DNA of 64,000 bases from Nannocystis pusilla (GCF_020073745.1 NZ_JAIRAU010000012.1:1-64000); one strand, 5' to 3'; numbered from the stretch's first letter, positions 52,094-62,143 are shown. Program-made: numbers and translations. The notes: a model not told the origin generated them from the sequence alone.

Positions 52094-53399
52094 CTCATCG
52101 CATTTCGTGTCCTGGGTGCTACCGCATGCCGCGTCGAGCCCGAAGGGGAGGCGCCACGCCTGGCCCGCGCTGCCGCCCGTCGTGCTCGTGGGTGTCCTCG
52201 CGGCGCCCTGGCCGGGCTTCGCGGGCCAGACGAACGAGCCACCGACGACGGCGCGAGCGGACGACGCTCTTGCCGATTGTTACGTGCTCACGGTGATTCC
52301 GCCGGTCGGGATCGCGGAGGAGAACGGCCAGGCCCTCGTCGACCTCAACGAGCGCGGGCATGTGCTCCTCGACGCATTGCCCGAGGAGAGCGCCTGGGGG
52401 GAGGGTCGGGTGCCGCCTTCGGCGTTCGTCTGGACCGGCACCGATGCGGTTCCGATCGCGATCGAGGGGTTCTGGGAGACCCGCGCGGTCGAGATGAGCG
52501 ACGACGATTCGGTGCTCGTGCTCGCCCGCGAAGACGCCGAATCACGGCAGCGTCACGCGGCCGTATGGCGGGATGGAGAGGTCCTGGCGGTGATCGCCGC
52601 ACCCGACGGGGAGTATTTCTCCGCGGGGCGGATCAACCGGCGAGGCCACGTGGCGCTGCAGGCGATGCGCGAGGACTCGGGCTGGTGGGGGCCGTCGCGG
52701 GCTTACTTGTGGCGTGACGACGAGCTCACCGAACTCGGCGAATGGGAGCTCGGCGGGTTCGACGACGACGACGAAGTGTTCGGGTTCGACCCGGCGCAGG
52801 GAGAGATCGTGAAGTGGATCGACGAGACGACGGTATTGTCGACGACGTGCACGTCGCCGCTCGCCGCGGCCGAGGTGAAGGTCAGCGGCAACGGCAGGAT
52901 CGCCGCCACCATCGAGTGCGAGGGCGAGCGGCACGCGGTCGCGTGGGTGGACGGAGAGCCGCGTGAGCTCCCCACGCTCGCGGGGAGGGACACCGCGGTG
53001 ATCGACGTGAACGAGCGCGGGGAGATCCTCGGCGAGGTGGTGGACGAGGCGGTGGCGAACGTTCCGGTGCTGTGGCGCGACGGCGTGCTCATCGAGCTGC
53101 CGGTTCCTCCGTCGCGGTACGACGGGTCTTACCGCGACATCAACGAAGCGGGCGCCACGGTCGGGGCGTTCACGCTCGAGCCGCCCAGCTTCGGCTCCGA
53201 GGAGTTCCACTTCTTCGTCGCCGACGACGACCAGGTGCAGAAGCTGCCTTACCCGGAGCCGATGCAGCAGTTCTTCGGCGTCGAGGCCCGACTCAACGAC
53301 CGCGGCGATATCGTGGCGTCCGGGGACCACGAGGGTTACGACCGGCGGACGCTGCACTGGCGGCCCTGTGAGGACGGCCCGGACGAGACGTCGCCGTGA
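52086..53399 (+). CDS. HAF-repeat secreted protein, tandem copy 2
   Basis: A 437-residue paralogue of copy 1. A signal (PPVVLVGVLAAPWPGFAG) precedes CYVLTVIPPVGIAEENG. Repeats include LNERGHVLL, INRRGHVAL, VNERGEILG, INEAGATVG and LNDRGDIVA, with LSTTC, IECEG and a final LHWRPC. The ATG at 52086 overlaps the end of copy 1 by eight bases, so the genes are co-translated. Like the other copies it is rich in Asp/Glu and should be a secreted, calcium- or cation-tolerant beta protein; its function is unknown. Confidence 0.78.
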   Translation: MVDSSHFVSWVLPHAASSPKGRRHAWPALPPVVLVGVLAAPWPGFAGQTNEPPTTARADDALADCYVLTVIPPVGIAEENGQALVDLNERGHVLLDALPEESAWGEGRVPPSAFVWTGTDAVPIAIEGFWETRAVEMSDDDSVLVLAREDAESRQRHAAVWRDGEVLAVIAAPDGEYFSAGRINRRGHVALQAMREDSGWWGPSRAYLWRDDELTELGEWELGGFDDDDEVFGFDPAQGEIVKWIDETTVLSTTCTSPLAAAEVKVSGNGRIAATIECEGERHAVAWVDGEPRELPTLAGRDTAVIDVNERGEILGEVVDEAVANVPVLWRDGVLIELPVPPSRYDGSYRDINEAGATVGAFTLEPPSFGSEEFHFFVADDDQVQKLPYPEPMQQFFGVEARLNDRGDIVASGDHEGYDRRTLHWRPCEDGPDETSP

Positions 53400-53437
53400 T
53401 TCTCGCGGCCGAGGCACGAAGGTCGGAGGATTTCACC

Positions 53438-54697
53438 ATGCATCCATTGTCGCGCACGCGTCTTCCCGGGTCTCGCGCCCGGGCTGTCATGAACGAGCGG
53501 CCGTCGCTCGCGCCGGTGGTGCTCGCTGCGGTGCTGGCGGCGCCTTCGTCCGGCTTCGCCCGCGCCGGCGACCCGCTCCCCGCCTGTTACGAGCTCATGC
53601 TCGTCCCGCCGCTCGAGCCCGAATACGAGCGGGGACAGGTCCTGCGAGACATGAACGAGAACGGCGTCGTCCTGCTCGACGGCGTGCTCGACGCCGACAG
53701 CGTGGGCGACCTCCCGCAACGTCAGACGGCGTACACGTGGACCGGAGCCGAGGCCGTCCCCATCCTGATCGACGGGCTCATGCACACCCAGGGTCTGGCG
53801 ATCAACGACCGCGACGAGGTCCTGGTCCTCGGCGGCCATGACGCGGACGTGTTCAACGGCTCCTGGACCGAGGCCGTGGTCTGGAAAGACGGCGAGGTCC
53901 TGGTGAGGATCTCCGGGCTGGAAGATTTCTCCTTCGAGCCCGCGGGCTGGATCAACGAGCGCGGTCATGTCGCCCTGAGGTCGGTTTACGAGCGGGAGGT
54001 CTATCGATGGGCAGAAGGCAGGTTCGAGTCGCTCGGATCGTGGGACGCCGTCGCCCTCCTCGACGATGACGCAGTGGTCGGATTCGACGACGTCGCCGGT
54101 GAGATCGTCCGGTGGGGCGATGAACGGACCGTGCTGCCCTCGCCCTGCGAATCTTCGCTGCAGTCCTTCTGGCCGAAGTTCAGCCGGGAAGGCGAGATGG
54201 CGGCGACCTACGAGTGTGACGGGGAGAGCCACGGCGCGATCTGGGACGATGGCGAGGCGCGAGAGCTGGCGAATCCGCTGGGCGGAGATATCAGCCTCAT
54301 TGATGTGAACGATCGTGGCGATGTCCTCGGGGTCCTCTGGACGAGCGAAGACGGCGCCCGGGTCCCCGTGTCGTGGCGGGGCGACGGTGAGCTCGCGGAG
54401 CTCCCCGTCCCGCCCGGGATGGAGAGCAGCGAGTTCTGGGCGATGAACGAGCATGGCCTGCTCGTCGGCGTCTTCGCCCGGGGCGACCCCAAGGAGCTCC
54501 ACTTCTTCGTCAGCGACGGCGACGAGGTGATGGAGCTCCCCGGCCCTGCGCTGGTGGTCGGGGATGAGTTCTCGATCCCGCGCCTCCTCATCGACGATCA
54601 CGGCGACGTCGTCGCGTCCGTCGAAGGCGAGTTCGACATCTATCGATTTCCTACGTTGTACTGGCGGCCCTGCGCGGGTGAAGCCGGCAAGTCATAG
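53438..54697 (+). CDS. HAF-repeat secreted protein, tandem copy 3
   Basis: A 419-residue paralogue. GGAGGA lies 7 bases before the ATG at 53438; a GTG overlapping the previous stop (53396) is the alternative start. The signal region is APVVLAAVLAAPSSGFARAG, followed by CYELMLVPPLE. Repeats include MNENGVVLL, INDRDEVLV, INERGHVAL, VNDRGDVLG and MNEHGLLVG, with LPSPC, YECDG and LYWRPC at the end. The four copies share order and spacing of all these motifs, showing recent duplication. Confidence 0.78.
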   Translation: MHPLSRTRLPGSRARAVMNERPSLAPVVLAAVLAAPSSGFARAGDPLPACYELMLVPPLEPEYERGQVLRDMNENGVVLLDGVLDADSVGDLPQRQTAYTWTGAEAVPILIDGLMHTQGLAINDRDEVLVLGGHDADVFNGSWTEAVVWKDGEVLVRISGLEDFSFEPAGWINERGHVALRSVYEREVYRWAEGRFESLGSWDAVALLDDDAVVGFDDVAGEIVRWGDERTVLPSPCESSLQSFWPKFSREGEMAATYECDGESHGAIWDDGEARELANPLGGDISLIDVNDRGDVLGVLWTSEDGARVPVSWRGDGELAELPVPPGMESSEFWAMNEHGLLVGVFARGDPKELHFFVSDGDEVMELPGPALVVGDEFSIPRLLIDDHGDVVASVEGEFDIYRFPTLYWRPCAGEAGKS

Positions 54698-54722
54698 TCG
54701 TGGTGCCCACCGGAGATTCGCC

Positions 54723-56021
54723 ATGCAAGACGCTTCGCCTCCACGTTCCTCACCGCACCGGCGGCGCCGGGCGCCGTCCTGGCCGCCGCGGCTCGCCTTC
54801 ACCGCAGCGCTGGCAGCGTCCGGCGCCGGGCTCGCGCGCGAACCGGAGACGACGGCGCGGGCCGGCGACGCGCTCGCCGAGTGCTATGAGCGCACCGTCG
54901 TCCCGCCGCTGGGGCTCGTCGACGAGAGCGGCCAGCGGCTGCGCGGCCTGAACGAGCACGGCGTCGTGCTCCTCGACGCGCTGCCGCACCGCGGCCCGGC
55001 GTGGTACGCGGGCGAGACCGGGCAGACGGCGTTCGTGTGGGCCGACGGCGAGGCGAGACCGATCGAGATCGACGGGCTCGTCCAGACGCTCGCGGTCGAC
55101 ATCAACGACCGCGACGAGGTCCTGGTCTTCGGGACATCCGAAGTGGGGGTGCTCCCGCGCTGGACCGAGGCCGCGCTGTGGCAGGACGGGGCGCTCGCGG
55201 CCAGGTTCTCGAGCCCGAGCGGCGTCCCGTTCGCCCACGGCGAGCTCAACGAGCGCGGGCACCTGGTGCTGGCGACCCGGGCGGTCACCACGCTCGCGGC
55301 GGAGGCCCCGGGACGGGTCTATCGCTGGCGCGGCGACGACCTCGAGGATCTCGGCGAGGGGCGCGTTCTGGCCTTCGGCGACGACGACACGGTCTTCGGG
55401 GTCGACTACGTGCCAGCGGAGCTCCACGGGACGGAAGTGATGGAGGAGAGGCTGGTCCAGTGGGGCGCCGAGAAGACGGTCTTGCCGACGACGTGTGAAC
55501 CGTACGGCATCGGCCCCGTGGAGCTGAGCCCGCATGGAAGGGCCGTGGTCACGTACGACTGCGACGTCGGACGGCGCTCGGACGTCTGGGTCGACGGCGA
55601 GGCGCGAATGTTGCCGGTCCTCATGCGTGATGTCACCGAGGCGCTCGACTTGAACGACAGCGGGGACATCATCGGCCTCGCCATGACCAAGCACCTGGAG
55701 ATGGTCCCGGTGTTGTGGCGAGGCGAGGCGATCCGCAGGCTGCCGACGCCGCCTTCGGCGCACGACGGGAGGTACACCGACATCAATCGGCACGGTCTCA
55801 TGGTCGGGGTGTTCGACCAACTCGCCGACGACAAAGACGTCGATCTGCCGCTCTTCTATGTCAGCAACGGCAGGGCTGTGGCGGAACTGCCGTACCCGTC
55901 CCCGACGATGGGATACGGCGAGGCGTCCGCGCTCATGAACGATCGCGGGGACATCGTCGGGAGTACGGACAATCTCGGCTCCGACCATCGCACGATGCTC
56001 TGGCGCGCCTGCGAGCTCTGA
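54723..56021 (+). CDS. HAF-repeat secreted protein, tandem copy 4
   Basis: A 432-residue paralogue ending the array. An Arg-rich n-region (SSPHRRRRAPSWPP) and hydrophobic AFTAALAASGAGLA make the signal. The mature part starts CYERTVVPPLGLVDESG. Repeats include LNEHGVVLL, INDRDEVLV, LNERGHLVL, LNDSGDIIG, INRHGLMVG and MNDRGDIVG, with LPTTC, TYDCD and LWRAC at the end. It lies 25 bases after copy 3, so all four are probably one operon. Confidence 0.78.
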   Translation: MQDASPPRSSPHRRRRAPSWPPRLAFTAALAASGAGLAREPETTARAGDALAECYERTVVPPLGLVDESGQRLRGLNEHGVVLLDALPHRGPAWYAGETGQTAFVWADGEARPIEIDGLVQTLAVDINDRDEVLVFGTSEVGVLPRWTEAALWQDGALAARFSSPSGVPFAHGELNERGHLVLATRAVTTLAAEAPGRVYRWRGDDLEDLGEGRVLAFGDDDTVFGVDYVPAELHGTEVMEERLVQWGAEKTVLPTTCEPYGIGPVELSPHGRAVVTYDCDVGRRSDVWVDGEARMLPVLMRDVTEALDLNDSGDIIGLAMTKHLEMVPVLWRGEAIRRLPTPPSAHDGRYTDINRHGLMVGVFDQLADDKDVDLPLFYVSNGRAVAELPYPSPTMGYGEASALMNDRGDIVGSTDNLGSDHRTMLWRACEL

Positions 56022-56185
56022 TCGCCGGCGTCGACCGATCGTCAGCCAGCGGCGTCGATGGTACCCGACCGCGAGTTCGGGGCCGTGCGGGAGGAGCCCG
56101 GGTGCGGTTCAGGGCCCCGCAGGCTCGCTCCGCTGCGGTGTGCGGCGGTCCGTGGTGGTCGCCGCGGACCGGGTGTCGAGGCGGT

Positions 56186-57241
56186 TCAAGTCCCGCGGGA
56201 CTTGCTCCGCTTCGGCGCGGGCTTGGCCGCGGTCGTGGTGGCGGGCTTGGCCGCGGGGGCCCTGGAAGCCTTCGCGGTGCGCTTGGCCGCGGGGGCCTTG
56301 CCGGCCTTCGCCGCGGGCCTGGGGGCGGCCATCGCGGCGCGCAGCAGTTCCGCCGCGGGTTTGTTGCCGATCATTTCGGCGAGCGCGAGCGGGGTCTTGC
56401 CGTCGACGTCTTTGGCGTGCGGGTCCGCGCCCATGGCGAGGAGGAGGCGCGTGTGCTCCTCCATCCCCGCGCTCAGCCAGTAGGCCGGGTCACAGAAGGC
56501 GGCGTCGTGCAGGGCGGTGCGGCTCCACTGGCCCTTGATGTCGATGTTCATGCCGCGCTCGAGCAGCAGGCGGATCACGTCCGTGCGGCCGGCCACGCTC
56601 GCCCACTGGAGCGTGTTCTGGCCCGCGCCGCCGACGCGTTTCTTCGGATCGGCGCCGGCGTCGAGCAGGAACCGCACGACCTCGACGTGGCCCGCCCGGG
56701 CCGCGCAGGCCAGCGGGAGATCGCCGTCGATCTTCGCGTTGATGTCGGGACCTGTCTTCACCCATGCGCTCACCTCGTCGAGGCGACCCGCGGAGCACGC
56801 CTCGAGGATCTTCAGCTCGCCGACCTTGTGGCCGAGCAGGTCGTCGGCGCCGAGGTCCCCCTGGCTCGGGCGGAACATCGCGGGGGGGATCGTGCCGCGC
56901 TCGGCCGGGATGGCGCCGGCCGTCGCGACGTGCGTGGTCGGATCGAAGGCGATGACGTCGGGGTAACGGTCCGCGACGACGCGCTCCTCGATCGTCCGGA
57001 CCAGCGCGTGATCCCTCCTGGCGAAATCAGGCACCTCCTCCGGCGAGCTGAATTGCTGGTAGAAGCCCGGCTTGGTCAGCCAATAGATCAGGAGCGCGGT
57101 CGCGCGATCGCACGCTGCGTCGTCGAGGATCCGCAGGAGAGCACGCGGACCGTCGTCCCAGTTGTGATGGTAGGCCGCGAGGAACAGCTCGTGTGTCCTC
57201 GTCAGCGGTCGAACCTCGTGGGCGCCGGGCATGGCGACCAT
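56186..57241 (-). CDS. DUF4274/ankyrin-repeat protein with Lys/Ala/Pro-rich tail
   Basis: A 351-residue protein. The first 60 residues (HELFLAAYHHNWDDGPRALL, then LLIYWLTKPGFYQQF) match DUF4274. From about residue 145 come four ankyrin repeats (LKILEACSAGRLDEV, LPLACAARAGHVEVVRFLLD, NTLQWASVAGRTDVIRLLLE, TPLALAEMIGNKPAAELLR). The last 50 residues are Ala/Lys/Pro repeats (KAPAAKRTAKASRAPAAKPA), like a histone H1-type tail, and could bind nucleic acid. No signal peptide. The start may be 57241 or 57232. Converges on the HAF array. Confidence 0.78.
   Translation of the reverse strand: MVAMPGAHEVRPLTRTHELFLAAYHHNWDDGPRALLRILDDAACDRATALLIYWLTKPGFYQQFSSPEEVPDFARRDHALVRTIEERVVADRYPDVIAFDPTTHVATAGAIPAERGTIPPAMFRPSQGDLGADDLLGHKVGELKILEACSAGRLDEVSAWVKTGPDINAKIDGDLPLACAARAGHVEVVRFLLDAGADPKKRVGGAGQNTLQWASVAGRTDVIRLLLERGMNIDIKGQWSRTALHDAAFCDPAYWLSAGMEEHTRLLLAMGADPHAKDVDGKTPLALAEMIGNKPAAELLRAAMAAPRPAAKAGKAPAAKRTAKASRAPAAKPATTTAAKPAPKRSKSRGT
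56187..56204. terminator. 18-bp palindrome over a stop codon
   Basis: CAAGTCCCGCGGGACTTG is a perfect palindrome that covers the stop of the ankyrin gene, between converging genes. As RNA it would form a 7-bp stem with a CGCG loop. It may help stop transcription, or be a protein-binding site. Confidence 0.35.
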
Positions 57242-57310
57242 GATGCGCCCGCTCGTCGCGAGGGCCGCGGACGCGCCGCGAGGGCCGCGGTGCCTATCCG
57301 CACGCGCTCG

Positions 57311-58192
57311 TCACGGCGCAGTCGGGCTCGCCTCGACTGCGCCGGGCTCGTTCGCGGGCTCGGCCGGGGCGGGCGCGAGGACCGTGCGGAAGGCCCGCAG
57401 CGCGGACGCGTGGAAGATCGTGCTGTGGTGCTCGTCGGGCATCGGCTCGTGGTGCCAGCGCACGCCCGGCGCGTCGACCTCGCGCAGCGCGTCGACGATG
57501 GACTGCACGTGTCGCTGGATCTCCGGCTCGTCGGAGGTCGCGACGTAGAGCGTCCGCGGCGGCTGCCCGGGCCGCTGCAGCAGCGGCGCCGCCTGCTGCA
57601 CGAGCGACCCGCGGCTCCACCACACGCTCGGGTCGACGGCGACGTAGGTATCGAACAGCCCGGGCTCGAGGAAGAACGTCTCGAGCACGAACAGGCCGGC
57701 CAGCGATTCGCCGACGATCGCCGACTCGTCGGTGGTGCGAAAGCGTCGCTGGATCTCCGGCATCAGCTCATCGCGGATGAACCGGCGGAATGCAGCCGAG
57801 CCGCCGACGCGCGGGGCGATCTTGCGGTCCTCCGGATCGTCGGTCGGGCCGGTGAGGTCGCGGCGGCGCTCGGTGTTCTCGATGCCCACGACCAGGAACG
57901 GCCGCATGGTCCCGTTGACCGTCGAGACCTGGACGATCCCGGTGATATGATGGAAGTCCTCGTGCATGCCGCCGTCGGGCATGTAGAGCACGGGCAGGGG
58001 CGGGCCGCCCGCGTCGTGGCCGGGTGGGGTGTAGACATTGATCCGTCGCGTCTCGCCGAGCACCCGCGAGTCGATCGTGATCGAGCGACCGAGCACGAGC
58101 TCGGCGGGCGCCGGCGCCCGCCCGGATCGAGGTGCCGCACAGGCGCACAGGCACGTCAGCAGGCAGGCGAGTGGGACGGTGCAGCGATGCAT
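57311..58192 (-). CDS. Alpha/beta-hydrolase esterase (esterase D-like), lipoprotein
   Basis: A 293-residue lipoprotein-like enzyme (signal LACLLTCLCAC). INVYTPPGHDAGGPPLPVLY, LYMPDGGMHEDFHHITGI and the nucleophile elbow IVGESLAGLFVLE (G-x-S-x-G) place it in the esterase D/IroE family; a late HHSTIFHASALRAF provides the catalytic His. Relatives hydrolyse acyl esters, including siderophore triesters, in the periplasm. It lies 100 bases upstream of the short UvrA gene's stop on the same strand. Substrate is unknown. Confidence 0.85.
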   Translation of the reverse strand: MHRCTVPLACLLTCLCACAAPRSGRAPAPAELVLGRSITIDSRVLGETRRINVYTPPGHDAGGPPLPVLYMPDGGMHEDFHHITGIVQVSTVNGTMRPFLVVGIENTERRRDLTGPTDDPEDRKIAPRVGGSAAFRRFIRDELMPEIQRRFRTTDESAIVGESLAGLFVLETFFLEPGLFDTYVAVDPSVWWSRGSLVQQAAPLLQRPGQPPRTLYVATSDEPEIQRHVQSIVDALREVDAPGVRWHHEPMPDEHHSTIFHASALRAFRTVLAPAPAEPANEPGAVEASPTAP

Positions 58193-58292
58193 GCGAGCCC
58201 GGCCCGGGACCTGAACACGGAAGCGCGCGCGGGTCAAGCCGCGCGAGGTGACGGCGACGGTGTGGGCAATGGGCGCTCGCCGTGGCGGCCCG

Positions 58293-60950
58293 TCAGCCCT
58301 GCTCGCGCGCCTCACCGGCGAACTGACGCCGCAGATAGGGGGCAGTGCGGCTCGCCTCGACCTCGCACACCGCGCGCGGCGGTCCGCTGGCGACCACGCG
58401 GCCTCCGACATCGCCGGCGCCGGGACCGATGTCGATGACCCAGTCGCAGGCGGCGACGATCCGCAGGTCGTGTTCGACGAGCACCACCGTGTTGCCGCCG
58501 TCGACCAGGCCCTGCAGGCGCGCCATCAGCTTGTCGACGTCGGCCGGGTGGAGGCCCGTGCTCGGCTCGTCGAGGACGTAGAGCGTGTCGCCGCGCTGCG
58601 CCCGCTGGAGCTCGGTCGCCAGCTTGATCCGCTGCGCCTCGCCGCCCGAGAGCTCCGTGGCCGGTTGACCGAGCCGGAGGTAGCCGAGGCCGATGTCGTG
58701 CAGCAGCGCGAGGGGCCGGTGCACCGACGGCTCGTCGGCGAAGAAGCCGCGCGCCTCGTCGACGGTCATGCGCAGCACCTCGGCGATGTTCTTGCCGCCC
58801 CACGTCACCTGCAGCGTCTTCTCGTTGTAGCGCGCGCCGTGGCAGGTCGGGCACGGCGCGTAGACGCTCGGCATGAACAGCAGCTCGACGCTGACGAAGC
58901 CCTCGCCCTCGCAGGTGTCGCAGCGGCCGCCGGCGACGTTGAACGAGAAGCGGCCGGCGTCGTAGCGCCGCGCTCGCGCCGTCGGCGTGGCGGCGAACAG
59001 CTTGCGCACCGCGTCGAACAGGCCGGTGTAGGTGGCGAGGTTCGAGCGCGGCGTGCGACCGATCGGCCGCTGATCGACCCGCACGAGCCGGCGCAGACCC
59101 TCGACGCCGGCGTGGATCCGTCCGGCCGTCGCGGTCGCGACGCTCGGCGCGGCGGCGTCGTCCTCGTCGTCTTCCGCGGCCACCTTCTGGCCGAGGTGCT
59201 CGCCGACCAGCTCGACCAGCGCCTGACTGACGAGGCTCGACTTGCCCGAGCCGGACACGCCGGTGACCGCCGTCAGGGCGCCGAGCGGGAAGCGGACGTC
59301 GAGCCCGCGCAGGTTGTTGCGGGTGACGCCGCGCAGCTCGAGCCAGCCGCTCGCGGCCCGCGGCGTCCTCGCCTGTGTCGCCGCCGCAGAGGCGAACAGG
59401 TAGCGGGCGGTCTGCGAGCCGGTCACGCCCTCCAGGCCCGCCGGCGGGCCGCTGTAGAGCACCTCGCCGCCGTGCTCGCCGGCCCCGGGCCCGACGTCGA
59501 TCAGCCAGTCGGCGCGGCGCATGGTGTCGAGGTCGTGCTCGACGACGAACAGGGAATTGCCGGCGCGTCGCAATTGCTCGAGCGCCCGCAGCAGCGCCTC
59601 GTTGTCGGCGGGGTGCAGCCCGGCGGTCGGCTCGTCGAGCACGTAGACCACGCCGAACAGGTTCGAGTGGAGCTGGGTCGCCAGGCGCAGCCGCTGCAAT
59701 TCACCGGAGGACAGGGTCGGGGTGCTGCGATCGAGGGACAGATAGCCGAGGCCGAGCTCCTGCAGGGTGGCGATCCGCCCGAGCAGATCGTGGGCGATCC
59801 GCTGCGCGGCGAGCCGCTTCTCGGGCGACAGGTCGGGCGTGCGGCGCACGTCGGGCGCGCCGGCGTGTGCCGAGCCGCCGGCGGCGACGCGACGCGCGGT
59901 GTCGCGGCGCGCGGCGGCCCGGCTCAGCGCGCTCTTGCTGCGCGTCGGGACGTCGTCGAAGAGGCCCTGCGCGGCCGGAGCGAGCACCTCGGCCAGGCGA
60001 TCGAGGGGCAGCTGCGACAGCTCGCCGATGTCGAGCCCGGCGAAGGTGACGGCCAGGGCCTCGGGCTTGAGGCGCTTGCCGCGGCACACCGGGCACACGG
60101 TGCCGGTCATGAACCGCGCGACGCGCTTCTTCATCAGCGCGCTCTGGGTGGTGGCGAAGGTGTGGAGCACGTAGCGGCGCGCGCCCATGAAGGTGCCCTG
60201 GTAGCTCGGCTCGAGCTTCTTGCGCAGCGCCGCGCGCGTCTCGGCCGGCGTGAAGCCGGCGTACACCGGCACCGTCGGCTGCTCCTCGGTGTAGAGGATC
60301 CACTCGCGGTCCTTCTTCGGCAGCTCGCGCCACGGGCGGTCGACGTCGTAGCCGAGGGTCACGAGGATGTCGCGCAGGTTCTGCCCGTGCCACGCCGGCG
60401 GCCACGAGGCGATCGCCTTGTCGCGGATCGACTTGCTGTCGTCGGGCACCATCGAGCGCTCGGTGACCTCGTAGACGTGACCGAGGCCGTGACAATTGGA
60501 GCACGCGCCCTGGCTGGTGTTGGGCGAGAAGTCCTCGGCGTAGAGCATCGGCTGCTTCGCCGGATAGGTGCCGGCGCGCGAGTACAGGAGGCGCACCTGG
60601 CTCGAGATCGTCGTCACGCTGCCGACCGAGGAGCGCACGCTCGGCGCGCCGCGTTGCTGCTGCAGAGCCACGGCGGGCGGCAAGCCGTCGATGCTGTCGA
60701 CGTCGGGGACACCGACCTGATCGATGAGGCGGCGCGCGTAGGGAGCGACCGACTCGAAGTAGCGGCGCTGCGCCTCGGCGTACAGCGTGCCGAACGCGAG
60801 CGAGGACTTGCCCGAGCCCGAGACCCCGGAGAACACGACGAAGGCGTCGCGCGGGACGTCGACGTCGACGTTCTTGAGGTTGTGCTCGCGGGCGCCGCGC
60901 ACACGGACGCAGCGCATGGCGGACGGGGTGGGGTCGTCGGGCCGGGACAT
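58293..60950 (-). CDS. Short UvrA-like ABC ATPase (class II, DrrC-like)
   Basis: An 885-residue protein with two ABC units. Walker [10 protein letters not shown] occurs in both halves; signature [13 protein letters not shown] and [13 protein letters not shown], and Walker [13 protein letters not shown] and [12 protein letters not shown]. UvrA-type zinc sites are present ([26 protein letters not shown] with CPTCHGARY). It is shorter than true UvrA (about 940-950), like the UvrA2/DrrC proteins linked to DNA-damage or drug tolerance. It is a lone gene; no uvrB is near. Specific role is uncertain. Confidence 0.88.
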   Translation of the reverse strand: MSRPDDPTPSAMRCVRVRGAREHNLKNVDVDVPRDAFVVFSGVSGSGKSSLAFGTLYAEAQRRYFESVAPYARRLIDQVGVPDVDSIDGLPPAVALQQQRGAPSVRSSVGSVTTISSQVRLLYSRAGTYPAKQPMLYAEDFSPNTSQGACSNCHGLGHVYEVTERSMVPDDSKSIRDKAIASWPPAWHGQNLRDILVTLGYDVDRPWRELPKKDREWILYTEEQPTVPVYAGFTPAETRAALRKKLEPSYQGTFMGARRYVLHTFATTQSALMKKRVARFMTGTVCPVCRGKRLKPEALAVTFAGLDIGELSQLPLDRLAEVLAPAAQGLFDDVPTRSKSALSRAAARRDTARRVAAGGSAHAGAPDVRRTPDLSPEKRLAAQRIAHDLLGRIATLQELGLGYLSLDRSTPTLSSGELQRLRLATQLHSNLFGVVYVLDEPTAGLHPADNEALLRALEQLRRAGNSLFVVEHDLDTMRRADWLIDVGPGAGEHGGEVLYSGPPAGLEGVTGSQTARYLFASAAATQARTPRAASGWLELRGVTRNNLRGLDVRFPLGALTAVTGVSGSGKSSLVSQALVELVGEHLGQKVAAEDDEDDAAAPSVATATAGRIHAGVEGLRRLVRVDQRPIGRTPRSNLATYTGLFDAVRKLFAATPTARARRYDAGRFSFNVAGGRCDTCEGEGFVSVELLFMPSVYAPCPTCHGARYNEKTLQVTWGGKNIAEVLRMTVDEARGFFADEPSVHRPLALLHDIGLGYLRLGQPATELSGGEAQRIKLATELQRAQRGDTLYVLDEPSTGLHPADVDKLMARLQGLVDGGNTVVLVEHDLRIVAACDWVIDIGPGAGDVGGRVVASGPPRAVCEVEASRTAPYLRRQFAGEAREQG

Positions 60951-61162
60951 CGCGGCGGGAGCCTAACCCCGATCCGGGGCGGAGCCGACGGCGCTCGCGC
61001 CAGGGCGTGCAGGCCCGCGGCGCGGTCGAGACGCCGAAGATCGTCCGCGCGGCGGAGAACGCGTGCACCGCCGCGACGATGTCCGCGAGCGCAGCGGAGC
61101 AGCCCTTCGTCGCACACGCGCGGTGAGCTGTCGCCGTCGGGCTCTCCGTCGTCGCCCGCGCC

Positions 61163-62116
61163 TCAGTCGCACGGGTCTTGACCCGGCGCCGCGCATGCGC
61201 AGGCGGCCGGCTCGGACGGATCGCCGGTGCAAGGCGCCCAGCCGAGCGGGGGGTCGGCCCAGGTCAACGTGAACCGCACGACCTGATGCGTGCTCAGGTC
61301 GTAGTAGAAGCCAGGATCCTCCCCGGACACTCCGGGCACGCCGGGGAACCACAGGCACGCCGGGACCGCGGCGCCGCAGGTGCACGCCTGATCGACGACC
61401 GACACGGTCGGCACCTCCCTGAATTCACCGCAGCCCGACTCGAGGCAGGTGGTCTGATCGGTGATCGCGTGGCAATCCGCGGGCGGGGCCTCGCCCGCGG
61501 GGTAACAATAATGACCGCCGCAATTGTCCGTGAGGTTGCACGCGCAGATGCCCTCGATATCGAAGCACTCCACGACCGTCTGGCTGCAGCCGCCGGCGAT
61601 GTCGTGGGCGTAGCAGACCTCGCCGGGGCCGCAGGGGGCGTCGTCGCAGGAGCGGCGCAGGCAGCCCTCGGCGTCGAAGGGGCTGCCGAGCGCGCCGCAG
61701 TTCTGCTCGTCACAATCCACGGGGATCGTGCACATGTGCGCCGGGTTGTCGCACATGGCCGGGCCGCCCGTGGTGCCGCTGGCCGTGTCGGACTCCGAGG
61801 CGCTGACGGGGCCGAAGGTCGCCGTGTCGGACTCCGAGGCGCTGACGGGGCCGAAGGTCGCCGTCTCGGACTCCGAGGCGCTGACGGGGCCGAAGGTCGC
61901 CGTGTCGGACCCCGAGGCGCTGGTGGGGCCGAAGGTCGCGGTCTCGGAGCTGCCGACGCTCGAGTCGCTGCTTGGCTCGCTCGTCGTGTTCAGGGCGTCC
62001 GACGAGGCGCCGAGGTCGGTGTTGCCGCCGAGGATCTCGGGCAGCGCGCACGCGGCGAGCACGAGCGGGAGCGCGAGGATGGACGCGGCGATGCGAATGT
62101 TCGTAGGCGAATGCAT
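61163..62116 (-). CDS. Lipoprotein with tandem TATFGPVSASESD repeats
   Basis: A 317-residue lipoprotein (lipobox VLAAC). Four 13-residue repeats (TATFGPVSASESD) near residues 59-111 form a linker. The C-terminal 200 residues carry about 24 Cys (CTIPVDCDEQNCGALG, CLRRSCDDAPCGPGEVC, CACNLTDNCGGHYC, ACACAAPGQDPC), so the domain is probably disulfide-rich and surface-exposed. It lies 27 bases after the sigma gene of module 3 and reads the same way, so it may belong to that operon. Confidence 0.8.
   Translation of the reverse strand: MHSPTNIRIAASILALPLVLAACALPEILGGNTDLGASSDALNTTSEPSSDSSVGSSETATFGPTSASGSDTATFGPVSASESETATFGPVSASESDTATFGPVSASESDTASGTTGGPAMCDNPAHMCTIPVDCDEQNCGALGSPFDAEGCLRRSCDDAPCGPGEVCYAHDIAGGCSQTVVECFDIEGICACNLTDNCGGHYCYPAGEAPPADCHAITDQTTCLESGCGEFREVPTVSVVDQACTCGAAVPACLWFPGVPGVSGEDPGFYYDLSTHQVVRFTLTWADPPLGWAPCTGDPSEPAACACAAPGQDPCD
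61782..61937 (-). repeat. Four 39-bp in-frame tandem repeats
   Basis: Four nearly identical 39-base units (61782-61820, 61821-61859, 61860-61898, 61899-61937) encode the TATFGPVSASESD repeats. Near-identity at the DNA level points to recent expansion and likely length variation between strains. Confidence 0.85.
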
Positions 62117-62143
62117 GGATATCTGTCTCCTTCCATTCAGGGG

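Noticed and set aside
56175-56204. tRNA T-arm-like GGTTCAAGTCCCGC
   Set aside because: The sequence is the end of the ankyrin gene and part of an 18-bp palindrome. No acceptor, D or anticodon arm can be built around it.
58248-61181. Very long open frame opposite the UvrA-like gene
   Set aside because: It is Arg/Ala/Gly-rich with no motifs, while the other strand encodes an intact ABC ATPase with Walker and zinc motifs. Long antisense frames are usual in very GC-rich DNA.
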